Shown in pieces: positions 23,101 to 35,094 of a DNA stretch of 64,000 nt (within the stretch, counting starts at the first letter, position 1; each line of letters begins with the position of its first letter). Both the position numbers and the translations under genes were made by a program. A model generated the notes under the pieces. That model was given only the letters and a program-made list of their open reading frames with translations, had not been told where the DNA came from and made no database searches. Source of the stretch: Polydactylus sextarius (lineage: Eukaryota; Chordata; Actinopteri; Polynemidae); contig CM028912.1 of the NCBI GenBank assembly GCA_016801845.1, forward strand, positions 8,748,001 through 8,812,000. Direction: 5' to 3'.

Positions 23101-26100
23101 AGTGGCCTGTAGTGCTACAGGATGCTCAGGTCCAACAGGTTTTCCCCTTCAGAATCTCCCATAACCGTTAAATCCCCATCACACGTTTTCTTAAAGATTC
23201 TTCCACCGTCTTCTTCTTGTTAATGTTTTTGTTATTCTGTTGCAAATGTATAAAAAAAAACAAACAAAAAAGAAAGACAATTAAATATTATGTTTTATAC
23301 TTTTTTTTTTCCTTTTTATAACTAGCTTGTTAAAACTAATACACTTTTTTCTTTGGCAAAAAATAACGGACTGGTGACCTTGGCAGTTTTGCACTGTATC
23401 TGATATATGGGTATCTTTCCTAGAAGTCGTCACTGAGTAAAAACAACAGGAGACTGTCAATGTAAAAAAAACATTGCTGTTGGTTTGTCCTATATAAAAT
23501 GAAGTGTACAGTTAAACTATTTATGAACATTCTGATTAAAAGAGAAAAACAGATTAATAATCTTCTTTGGTTTCATTTCTAAAAAAACAAATAAACTTTG
23601 TCATCAAATTCAAAATGGGAGAACATTAGTAGTCACATCACATAAAACAGGAAGTGCCATTCAAGGACATGAGAAGCTTTAGGGGGTCTTCCTGGAAGCT
23701 TGTTGATGTTTCGCTGGCAGACGCCGTATTTCCATCTGTGAGACGAGGCTTTGTGGAGACTTGACCTTCTGTGGACTGACGGTCTTTTGGTTGGAGATGA
23801 CACAACATTGATCTCTGCACTCCTCTGCTGCAGACGCCTTGGTAGCATTAAACCTATGCTTTCATTTTATTTGTGACACAAAAGAAAATCTGAAATAATC
23901 AAGGATTTTATACGACAAATCGCATTAACTTTTTTCAGTTTTGCTCTCTATAATAAACTGTGCTCTGCAGCCGCAGGGGCTCAAAGTGATGCTGATTTGC
24001 TCACAGGATTGTTTGTTGATGTTGAGTTAAGGTTTCAGTGTCAGTCAGAGGAGCTGGCAGTGTGGAGCAATAACATGATGCTTGTTGTCCAGCTAGCACC
24101 ACTGTCTCTTTACTTCTTCCTGTGTCACTGCAGTGTCACTGCAGTAGGTGCCTCCCCGAGAAGTCAGATTCTGACACAAACACTAACGGGTAAAGAGAAG
24201 CAGCTTGTGAACTATAAGCTGCTCAGGGTTTTTTTTTTTCCATTTCATTTCTGCTGCCAGTTTTATCAATAGCTAGAATAAACTAATGATGAAATACATT
24301 TTAATTACAAATAATGTGCTGATTTTCTGTCAGCTTCATTGACACTAGCGTGATAAATGCAGCCTGATGTTGTGGTATCAAGTAGCCTGTCCTCTGGGTT
24401 TTCTGACTGAAAGCTTTCTAATGTTTATTAAGGTGAACAACTGAACATATTTTGGTCTCTTGTCGATATGTGTTGAAGGTTTTCAGAATCTATGATTTCT
24501 GTTTCAGGGAATGAGCTTCCTCATCTGAGAGTCTAATCTATTTGAGGACAGACAGACAAAACTAAGGGACAGATGAGGACTAACGGTTTAATCTGGATGA
24601 CATATGTCAGCGGTAGTTGGGCTGTGTAACCTGCTGTAGGGGTCTGATGATCTCAGACCTTTCAACCCGAACTGTGTCACAGGAAAATGTAGCTTCTCTG
24701 ATTCACTGAAAGAAATTTGATTTGAAAACCATTTAAATGGTGTAAGCCAATAATGCTCAAGAGTAATCCTGACCTTTGATCTTTCTGCATCTGGGTCTCT
24801 TGTCAGTCACGGTTGCTTTCATGGTAACTGCTGCACACTTTGGCAAAATCTCCAATAACTTCTTTGCTTTTTCACAGCAGGAAAAAAACACCACAAAGAA
24901 AGTGTGAGAGAAAAAGAAAAGAAAGAATGTAGAATTGCTTCAATGTTTGAATTCTGATTTGGAGCAAATTTTCACATCTTCATTTCTTTGGAAGCAAATA
25001 ATAACCCAACTATAAAAGTCTTAGACCAGAAATTACAACATTGAAATATTTCTCTCTCTTTTTTTTTAAGTCATTAACCTGAATCTACATGGTTTGAATT
25101 CTCTTCGCTGAAACTTTCAGGAGACGTTTTCATGTGGTGCTTGAACCTTGATGTTAACAAAACGTTCGCAAGAAGTGTGTTTAAAAAAAAAAAATAGCTT
25201 TGAAGCATCTCCGATTCAATTTGTTAAATTCCATGTATGAATCTCAACGATTTAAAAGAAAAAACTTGTGTAACTCTAGGTGGCCGAGTTTACTTTTTCT
25301 AGTTAATTTAAGCGGCTCAGATGATTCGGATCCCGCTCTGATAGAATGAAGGTCTCATCTGTTTTGTTCAGGCTTATTTTTCATTCTTTGTACTTAAATC
25401 GTTCGATATTAGAAATAGAAAAATAATAATAATGATTAAGAAAAAAAAAAAAAAGATCAAGATGAAATAAATTCCAGTCTTGGCTCAAGGACGGTGCTAA
25501 CTAGCATAATACACAAGTGCATCTGAGGCTGTTGGCATCGCCGTTGTATTTGTCGTAAATCAAAATATAGTGTGAGGACTGCGAATGTCTGATGAGTCTG
25601 AGCCGACGACACTGTCTTCTGAGCGTTACTACGGCTGCTGCTGCTGCTAACGCTGCACTTACTCAAATTATATGGAAATTTCAGAGAGCGACATTCACAT
25701 CACCTAAATTCAGATATATGATCTTTGGTGTAAAATATTTAAATGCTATAAAGTCAGTAGAATTTAAATATTCATGTTATGATTTCCAATAGTGGTTAAA
25801 TTTTACATTCTTATACATATCATATTATCATGGCCGTTATATCTCCTTTTATAATCATCCCATCTCTGAGCGGCACACACGGAAATTGAGATGGAACAAA
25901 AATCACAACTTTTTATTTTCCGGTTGAGGTTTTATTTAACCTGAGAATGTCGCCATATTAACTGAAACTGTAAGTGTAAGCTGCACACTCACTCTCTCTC
26001 TCGCCTCTTTTGGGTCAACACTGTTCGCTATCTGATCGCTGGTCACCAGGGGATTTCTTCAGCTGCTGGCAGTGCTCACAGCAAATGTTCAACACGGTCT

Positions 26101-27687
26101 GCAGCGACTCCTCTGATGAGTCTGATTCACTCGAGGTTCGGATCTGAAAACGTTATCGCAACAGACGCTTTTACTTTACTGTCTTTCTCTGCTCATATTC
26201 TCTCTCGGAAAGATGCTGTCACCGATGCGTAATATCCAAATATTCCAGTTAATGAGGTAATCAGAAGCCATGTTGCTGTCTGGCATGTTTTAAAACAAGC
26301 AGCACCGGTGACAGGCAAGTTTTGATAATGAGACAAACGCAAACTAATTGCACGTTCTATTAATAAATTAGTATTTATACTAAAAGGGGGAAAATGAGCA
26401 GTTTAATAGTGGCATTTTCTGCCGTACCTTGTCCTCATTAGTTAAAGACTCTTCAGCTTCTCTTTGGCAGGCTGTGGGAGTTGGGGGAGTTTCCTCGCTG
26501 AGCGAATCCAACACTTCATTATCGGGGGGATATCTCCAAGTCAGACTTCATGTTTTTAGGAACGCTCTGAAGACGAAAGGAGAAAGAAATGGAGAGAAAA
26601 AAAAAACAAAGACACTTCATAATTTATTAAATTCTTTGAGGACTTAAGCTTGTGCTTCATGAATAAGTCAAAACCTTAGAAATTCATGTCTCTGGATACC
26701 ATGTCATATCATCCTTCACAAGATAAAACTCACATTGTGACAAGGACAGACGAGGCCACGGAAGCTCATCTTCACTATTTCTTTTTGGCGACGGCAACAT
26801 TATCTCTAAAACACTCAGCATGACCTAATGTATGTTAATTGCATCAATTAACCACTAGTCTAGAAGCATTAAAACTCATAGTTTAAACATAAAAATGACA
26901 AGCTCGGAGAAACCTCTCCTGCTCTGCGTCCTTTTTTCTTTTTTACTGTGTGAAGGTCATGTTATTGTTCTAATTGAAAAATGAGTGATTTTCACATTAA
27001 AAAAAACAAAAAAAAACTTCATTCTGTTGTTGTAAATCTCAGCAATTCTTAGTCATTTTCCAGACAAGGTCAGAGATGTGTAATTAGCCTCGACTTACCA
27101 TGACTGTATTTCCTATGTCTCCTGTCAGTTTGCGCACCAACGCCGATTCCATCGATGACCCTCCCGTCAAATCCATGGATCATCAGGTATTCTCTTCAGC
27201 TTATACTGGAAACAAGCACACACACGTGGTGAATGCACTTGTAGTTATATACCTGTAGAATATAATACAATGCAATGAGAAGTTGTTCAGCCGTGGCTGT
27301 TTGGGATTTAATCAGACAGTTGCACTGTTTTGTGTTTACTCCTCTTCATCATATTGTGTTTTTTCTCTCTCCTATGTCCTTCCTATGATATCCTTGACTT
27401 GTTGTCAAATGGAGGCGAGCGCAGAAACCATGAATAACTAGGAAAACATTTTGAAGTAAATACAGGATTGTCAAATAAAAAGCAGTGTATCGTAGCAACC
27501 AGAGAAGTATAAGCGACAGTTTCTATGGCAGAAAATGGGAGAAAAGTAAGAAAATGGAGGTTCTTCAGAATTCTCCATCACCTTTATTTGATCCCTTTTC
27601 TTCTACAGCGTCTATAGCATTCGGTTGTTATTCATGTCACCTTGTAATATAAATGTATTTTGTTGTTTAAAACCGTACCAGACCTTT
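23101..27687. other. Intergenic, cog3 to ednrb, left part
   Basis: No gene recognised. It contains short A/T runs and a perfect tandem GTGTCACTGCA duplication near 24123-24146 that includes the palindrome CACTGCAGTG. Scattered short open frames on both strands have no domain-like content. Confidence 0.5.
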
Positions 27688-27973
27688 CCTGTATACTTGT
27701 GCTCATTTTTTCCAAGCTACTTGACAGGTAGGTTGTTCCAAACATCTTAGAGAATTTGCTACAGTTCTTCTGTCTCAGTGTCTCCTCCTGTAATCCCAGA
27801 CTGACTCCACAATGTTGAGCTCGGGGCTCTGTGGGAACTACACCATCTGTTGCAGGACTCCTTGTTCTTCTTGTCACTGAAGACAGATCTTTATTAGTCT
27901 GGCTCTTTGTCTGGGCCTTTGTGGTTGTGCTGCAGAATGAATCTGAGACCGATCAAGTGCCTCCCTGATGGTA
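27688..27973 (-). mobile_element. Decayed Tc1/mariner transposase fragment
   Basis: Reading the minus strand from 27973 downward gives IPSGRHLIG-LRFILQ (canonical IPSGRHLIGPKFILQQDNDPKHT). A frame-shifted counterpart of the PQSPDLNIIESVWDY block follows (nucleotides CACAGAGCCCCGAGCTCAAC, then GAGTCAGTCTGGGATTA), and then one of DVWNNLP (GATGTTTGGAACAACCTACC). Frame breaks and the missing N-terminal half mark it as a relic. It is a different Tc1 family from the copy in cog3. The 81-codon open frame at 27632-27877 reads it in the wrong frame. Confidence 0.8.
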
Positions 27974-30008
27974 TACTAGCTTGTATAATGGGTAGTAATG
28001 GGCATATTATTTGTTGTCCGACATTGCAAACCACTGCAGTAATTGCGCTCACGGTAATGAAGTAAATGTAAGAAAGTCAAGAGAAAAGGAGGGAGAAGGG
28101 AGGAGGGAAATTCCTTTCTCTGTAGCCTGTTTTCAACATCTTCAAAAGCTGCAAATGTAAGTGTACATCAGCTATATGCACACATTCAGTGACCGTATGT
28201 GCTCAATAATTTAGAGGTCTGGGAATAACACTAATTAAAAGTCTTCCAGAGGACCATATATAGTAACTAGATAATGGAAATAAATTATTACAATAGTCCG
28301 CAATTGACTACAAGAGCAGACTCGTTACATAGTACATGATAAGCATGGAAAGGTATTGTCTTTGTTCCCAGGATTGTCCCCAAAGCCCTTACTGAATTTG
28401 GAAAAAAGGGAAGTTTAAGTATTCTGTTCTATTCGCCTGGAATCAGGTGCGAAGTGACTTGAATCTCACAGAGCTCGTCTCACCGGATTCTTTCAAAGTG
28501 ATTTGAAATTACTTGGATACAGACACATCTGGCTGTTTTAACACATGTATTTGGCTGCCAGGATTCTGCTGTAAAAGATATTTTAATCTCAAATAAGACT
28601 ATTTTTTTCTTGTTAATTAAAGGTTACATTGAATTAAATTAGATTAAAGTAAAATAAAATAAAATATAGAATTCTGCCACCACCTTAACAGTTAACAGAC
28701 ATACAGAGAAATCAAGAAACAACTGATTACTACAAGAACCCTTTGATACAGCATAAATATGGTGGTTGAAAAACCTTCTGTGTCTATTTTATATTAATAA
28801 GGTACAAACACGGTTCATTTATCACAGGATTCCTGCCGACTCGTTTTAATGTGATATGAATATAATATGATTCTTTTTAATTACATTTAAACACATACGT
28901 TTTTGTTTACCTGAGCATTTTCACAACAAACTAGGGAGGAATAGAACCACCAGCGTGCTTCACAGTCTGTATCTATATCTGCTTGTGGCTAAGCTTTGAA
29001 ATCGCAGAGCGTCGTCTCTAATGCATAAAATTTAGCCTTTGCAAATACTGTTTGCTCTATTTACTTCCCGCATAAATTATAAATGATATAAAAGGATCTG
29101 ATCATCCAAGAGGGAAAGAAAAAAAGAAAACACAGAACAAAACTTGATCTTAAGCCATTTTTCTCTGGGGACCCAAATGAAGCTTCGCTTCGCTTTTAGC
29201 CAATAGTAAGTGCAGACGAAAGATGTGAAGGCCAAGGACCAGTCATTATTACTGCTGTTTGGTGTTTAGCAATTACTTGGATTCGTATTAATACCGAGCT
29301 GCCTAATCTCTAGTGATGTGGGATGGGAAAACTGGTGTTTTGACTGAGGAAAACACAGGCACTTGGTGTTATTGGGAAGATGAGAGGTGGGATGTGATGG
29401 ATTATAGAGTGAAAGCATTTCAAGGGGGGTTTTAGTGTCTGTTTACTGTTGCTGCTGACCTTTTCTTTGTTTTCCTATAAAGTAGCAATTACACGTTTGT
29501 AACTTGAGCTTTTCTATGTGGAGAACCCAATGACAATAATTAGCTGTGAAATCAAATCAGGGGGTTGGAAGTATTACTTTAGTTGCCTGAAGTGTTGAAG
29601 GTCTCGGTCGCGCCGGGAGGAATAAGCATTAACTGCATTTCACAAGATTTTCAGTCATCATCCATTTCTATGGTGTACCAGTTCCATTTCAACAACAACA
29701 AATAAAAGGGACGAAAATCCAGACAAGCTGGGTTCTCTCCAAATTTGATTTGGCAAGAGATTTTAACAACAAACTGATTTTTATTTACTGAAATGTCAGT
29801 GTTGGAAAATCAGTTGACTCAATCTTCCATATTTTTCTATAAAACTCTTTTACAATCACAGTATAACTGTGAATGATTACGAAGATCAGATACTCAACTG
29901 ATTTAAAATAATATAAGACTATAAACTGTAACAGCCATAAATGATATAAGTATTTTTACCAGCTCTCTCTATTTCTCTCTTAATTTACATGAGCCTTTAG
30001 CTTTTTTT

Positions 30009-30041
30009 GGGGGGGTGGGGTGATGAGGGGGTGGGGGGTGG
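30009..30041 (+). other. Potential G-quadruplex
   Basis: Four runs of four or more G (seven, four, five and six) separated by loops T, TGATGA and T, followed by a GG. This satisfies the standard intramolecular quadruplex pattern with long G-tracts and short loops. It lies about 5 kb upstream of the ednrb start codon. Confidence 0.7.
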
Positions 30042-32286
30042 TTTGTCTTTTTTCATTCGTCTGCTAAAGCTGCTGGGCAGTGAAATGGTAACGTGGCTTA
30101 ATGTTGTGCAGATTTGCAGAGTGGCGGGACACGCAGGCCTGAAGCTTGCTGGACAGAGAGTAAATCTCTGAGCTCTTCATTTGGATATATCTCTCCCCAA
30201 CGTCTTGCCCTTACTTGTCAAGGCTCCCTGGACAAGTGAGCAGCGTTAAAAGAAAAACAACTCATCCCTTTTCAAACCTTCTCTCTTTTCTTTGTACGGG
30301 TTGTAAAATGAATGGCCGCCCTGCTGTCATTTGCTGCGTGTGGTTTGACATGGAAACTCTTATTTCTCTTATAGAAAAAAAAAAAAACAAAAACAAAGAG
30401 AAACACAGTAAATCAGTGTTAAGGCAATTCATGATAACCTACTTTAATAGTGAAGCACACTGCGCTTTCCTAATGTGCAAAGGTGATGTACATGTGTTGG
30501 GATTGTAACATGTGGAGTGGCCTTTATTTGTAAAACTCATGGGATGATGCTGGGCTCTATGTCCTTGTCCTGCAAGATTATGTAAGTAAAGTCAGCAGCT
30601 TCTGCAGAGGATATTATAATGGCTGCTTTCCCAGAAGGATAACTTTGTCTATTAAGTATAATTAACACTCTGCAAACCTTTCATCAAAGGGAACAAATGC
30701 GTGCCCTCTCATTAGTGCTTTGACCCAGTCCTTGATCCTCCACTTTGTGTTCTGCTTAAAAGGATACAAAACATTTCCCATTCCATCAGGACACGAGGTG
30801 AGAAAACATCCCATGTTTGTGGAGCTCCTTAATTACTTCTTTTAGCTGTAATATAAAACAGTCAAGTTATTTATTACGGCAGAATACGCTGACGACAAAA
30901 GCCTCATTGTGGTTTAGGCGAGACCACGGCAATAGCAGTGTCGGTATGAAAGCATGAGCGTGCCTTTGCCTTGCCAGATGTCTCTTCTAGTAATGTAAAC
31001 AAGCCAGTTGTATTTTTCGTACCTATCTGAAGGATAAGAAGCTCATTGTTCATGTAGAGAAACTCTTGACAGCTCGTGAGAGGGTTAATGTTTGATCTCA
31101 ATTCAACCTGAGCTGACAAAAGAGGATCTGTTTATTGGTATTTTGTTTGTAAATTTATACTAATTTGTCAAGTCTGGGGCTGAGGGTTACACACTCACTT
31201 AAGACTCGTCTTCTTGAGGTTTTCTCCCTCTCAACCTGCGTTAAGAAAGAACGAAGTTGTTTTCTGAAATATGCAACACAATGGCAGAAACTGAAGGGCA
31301 CGTTGAGAATCAAATTCAGGTGCTGCTTGGTATTTTTCTGCTTTAGTAAACACAAAGAGAAATGGAGCTGCTTAATGGCATGGAGTGTTGTAAAATCAAT
31401 ACATGTGCAATACAGCGTGATCAGTTACATGTCTGTTGCCAGGTGGATTTTTTTTTTTTTGGGAGCTGTTGTCAGACAGGATGAAGCGCCCACATTGTAC
31501 CTGCCTCTCCCTTCTCCTCCTCTCATGATGTTTACATAAGACTTACATCAGTTTTTCTATTCGACTCCTCTCTCCCTCTCCCTCTCTCCCTCTTCTTGAA
31601 TAATGTCTCTCATTTGTTTTGTTTGCTCACAACAAAAGAGATGAATAATAGAAAATTTGGAGATGATTCTGTCTTCCTCGGTCGGCTCGAACAGTCATTA
31701 TGATCACACTAATACAGTTATGCTCAATTTCTTTGTCTGAGGTATACGGGAATACTACGCTCACTCCTCTCAGAGTTGTTTTTATTTTCCTATAGTTTGC
31801 TGTGTTTCCATGGCTGGCAGAGTAAAGATGCACATCCCGGTTAAAGCAGCAATGTGCAGTGCAGCGAATAATAGATTCACAATCACCTCTTCACCTCCAA
31901 TATTATAGCCTCCACAGGCTGCTATTACGGCGGGAAAATGAATAAGGACATCACTGTCATTTCCAGGCACTGAGAGAAATATACAGATACTTTACCAAGT
32001 CAATGGTACATTTTGAACATGGCAGGTTTGTTTTGACTCTATGAGGCAGGCAAACCCACACGAGGTGTATCATATTCCTTCTCCAAAGTCTTTTCATCCT
32101 GTGTCCTGATTAAATGTAGGAAACCAATACTCCTATAGCCTTGATTCTCACATATAAGCTCTATTACATAGAAACTATATGTGTAACCTCTATTGCTTAT
32201 GAAATAATTATGAACTATAAAAGTGAAAATGACCTGACTTGAATTGACTATTCATAAAAGCCATTTTTTTGCCCTGAGCTGGCTAC

Positions 32287-32596
32287 CTGGCTACCAGACG
32301 GCGTCTGTGCTCAGCAAACTCCATCTGCAACAACTGAAGATCTTCAATTTCTTTTGAACTGCACAAGAGTGAAATAATTAAGAATTTGACAGATGTCTGA
32401 GTCATGAGAGGCAACAAGGAGAAGGAACAGGTGACCCCGTTTGCACCCATACTGATGACATAGCTTACCTTGACAGCTGAAAAAGAGGCTACGCTCCACC
32501 CACTCCCAATCTGTCTGGGGGTCTGAAAGTTCAACAAAGTAACGAATCTTCCACCCAGTGCGCGTACCTCCATTTACCCCAGTGAGATTGAACTCG
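32287..32596 (-). other. Exon-like segments of unknown status (minus strand)
   Basis: Segment 32469-32596 has a pyrimidine-rich acceptor (GTCTCTGTGTCCTGAG) and a good donor (CAAG|GTAAGC). It is open for 42 codons in one phase, with content such as GWKIRYFVELSDPQTDWEWV. Segment 32287-32358 follows with acceptor TTGTGCAG and donor CCAG|GTAGCC, open as EIEDLQLLQMEFAEHRRRLV. The two phases do not join cleanly, and an open run of 42 codons is not significant. No family was recognised. It may be a pseudogene, a minus-strand transcript or chance. Confidence 0.15.
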
Positions 32597-34652
32597 CTCA
32601 GGACACAGAGACAGAAGACAAAGAATTACAGCAATTACAGCTTTAGCAGAACAACTCTATTCATCTTAATGTAATTGAGTTTTTTTTTGGCCTTTTGGGA
32701 GCAGAGGAACACCATAACAAGCTAAAAGAGGCATACCTGTGATAGATTGTTGTTAAAGTTTCTTTGACTAATATGCGAGCACACGCTTTAAAGTGGGATT
32801 TGTCTGGTGAAGAAGTGTCACAGGGTGTGAGGAGGTTGCTTGTTTAGGGGAAGGGTTGAAACATGGTTGTGATTGGTCTGTGAGCCTGGTCAGCGAACAC
32901 ACTCTATTTGGCTCCTCCGGACACAGAAAAGGGTGGTGAAAAGCTTTCTGGACTTTTTGTCAGTGGCACAGCGAAACAAGGCACTGGCCAAAATAACTGG
33001 TGACGTTATTTTCAGATTTTTTTTTTTTTTGTTTAAATGAGTGGCAGAGATTGAATTACCAACAAAAAGGATCCCTGTGTCTTTTCTTAATCACCTTTCT
33101 TTGGCCTCGATGCACTTACACTCGTCTACATTATTGTGTGATGGCAGATGTTATTAATGTGGGCCAATAACCGTCGCTGCCGTGGGGAATCGTGAGACAG
33201 TATTATCTCCTCTCCTAGTTGCCAACCATTTGGTGCTGGGTACTAATATTTTTATATCTTATGAGCCTTTTGGTATAAACTGCTGCTTCCTGAGTTAAAG
33301 GTAGAGACCATAAAGATGCAACGTAAAAAAAAAAACAACATACATAAAAAACATAAAAAAAAAAAGATTAGTGGAGCTTTAAGGATTACATGTAGCCCTG
33401 ATATGAACTGGTAGCCATTTTTCCATTAAATCTAGTGTGATATCAGTGTTTTGTGGCTGAACAACATTCTCATTTTCGGCCACCTTTACCCGTCGTATGG
33501 GGAGACTGCCAACTGTAATAAACCCAACCATCCATGTTTTCAAATGAAACTGCATTCACGTAGACTATGCTGCCACCAAAGAGAAGCTTTAGTGAGCACC
33601 ACATATAAAACTGATGGCAATGGCTCTGTTTTAATGTTTTTTTGTTGTTGTTGTTTTTGTGGGATGAAAAGCTTTTTAACGGCGTCCATGAGCTCAAGCA
33701 GCAAAATGTCATTACATGGTCATCGAAAAACGGCACAGATTGAGGGTCAAGCATCACAAGCTCATTTCAAATACGTTTTTATGACTTGTTAAATTAATAT
33801 CTGTGTAAAACCATGTAACAAGTAAATTGCAGCGATGTGGGTGAAGGTTGTAGTTATCAAAACGACTGACTATGATTTCTTGAGGGAATGTTAAATGAAC
33901 GTTATTGTCATGTCAGGCTACTGTAAATGGAAGTTTCTGTATTAGAGATGATCTACTTTAGTGTCTTAACTTAATAAAGATGAGAATGTTTGTACATATC
34001 CAACTTTTCCTAATCAAATACTCTCGTGGAAACACGCCAGCACGTACAATAATTTCCCAAGGTCACCTGTTGCCAGCGGAATGCAGATTTGAGTGTTCAA
34101 AAGAGAGCTGGAGGAGTTGTCAGGTATCATATCAAGAACAGGATCTTAACGGTCGTCATGTCTCGTCTTCCTTCAGGCTCTTCGGGGTTGTCGTAAAACT
34201 GTTGAGGGGGAGAAGTCATCTTCTTTAGTAGTCTCAGGAGACAGATCGGATAGAGACAGACTCCAATTTTAAAAACGTGATGTGACAACTAAAATAAAAA
34301 CGTCTACAATCATCACTGTGATTGTGGTTGCCCAGTTTATGTTATTAATTAGGCTTATGTGCGTTTGCAACATATTGCATAGTTACAATAGATTCTTCTT
34401 TGTAATAGAAATTAGGATCTTTTGTGTCACTGTAATAGACATTTCACTGCTGTTTGATTTTATGTGGATCTTTTATGTCAAACAAGACAACAACAGCCAA
34501 CTTTTTCTTTTTTCTTTTCTTTTTTTTTTTTTTTTTTTTTTTTTAGTGATAGAGTGGAAAACAACTGTAACATAATATACTCACTGAAGCCCATAAAATG
34601 ATCTCATTCTGTGATAACAGACAATACCCTTCAACACCATCCTTTCATTCAG

Positions 34653-35094
34653 GGTGATGCATCAAGGGAAGTAATTATAGTCACCACTGACAGATCGATG
34701 ACTAATGCTGACAACCGTACCTTAGTCTATAAGAGCCTGATTTCCCTCTGCGAGGTTCTAACATTTATAGCAGGCTCAGCAACAAAGAGCAGCCCTTTGT
34801 GTTCAACATACAGCTTGTTATGTTGGCATTCATTTCATGCTGAATTTGTATGTGTACATCCATACCAAAGGTAAGTTGGCATATTTCACTGTAACATTCT
34901 GTCTTAGTGCTGTTGATGTAATTCTTTTGACGAGTAAATTAAATGAATCCTTTACATCATCTAAATGATTTACTGTAAATGTCAAAGCTGAATGGCTGTG
35001 CTAATTATTTCTACTCTCATTTTCAATACAGCGCTGGTATAAAAAAAAAAAAAAAAAAAAAACATTTCAAGGCCTTTTGAGGAAATCATCAACA
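34653..35094 (+). promoter_or_regulatory. ednrb 5' region: candidate non-coding exon, short intron and TATA-like A-run
   Basis: Two readings compete. First, a 5' UTR exon 34653-34870 (acceptor CCTTTCATTCAG, perfect donor AAAG|GTAAGT) is spliced over a 161-bp intron to 35032 (acceptor ACTCTCATTTTCAATACAG). Second, GGTATAAAA at about 35036-35044, which opens a run of about 23 A (35040-35062), is a TATA box with a start about 30 bp further on, just before the ATG at 35095. Both cannot describe the same transcript, and the sequence alone does not decide. Confidence 0.35.

Larger units (their letters stand above)
27974..34652. other. Intergenic, cog3 to ednrb, right part
   Basis: Mostly single-copy-looking AT-rich DNA. 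Notable items are annotated separately: a G-quadruplex candidate at 30009-30041 and exon-like minus-strand segments at 32287-32596. A T-run is at about 34516-34545. Human EDNRB is flanked by long regulatory sequence, so enhancers for pigment or enteric neural crest are plausible here, but none can be named from one sequence. Confidence 0.5.

Noticed and set aside
27632..27877. 81-codon minus-strand frame as a small gene
   Set aside because: Overlaps a decayed Tc1 transposase read in the wrong frame; no independent coding evidence.
31089..31290. Minus-strand acceptor/donor-flanked frames near 31.1 and 31.3 kb as further exons of a hidden gene
   Set aside because: Short, phases inconsistent with each other and with the 32.3-32.6 kb segments; judged pattern-finding in AT-rich DNA.
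31782..31982. Minus-strand frame with GNDSDVLIHFPAVIAACGG as an exon
   Set aside because: It has an acceptor-like TTTCTCTCAG, but the open length is within chance and no partner exon joins in phase.
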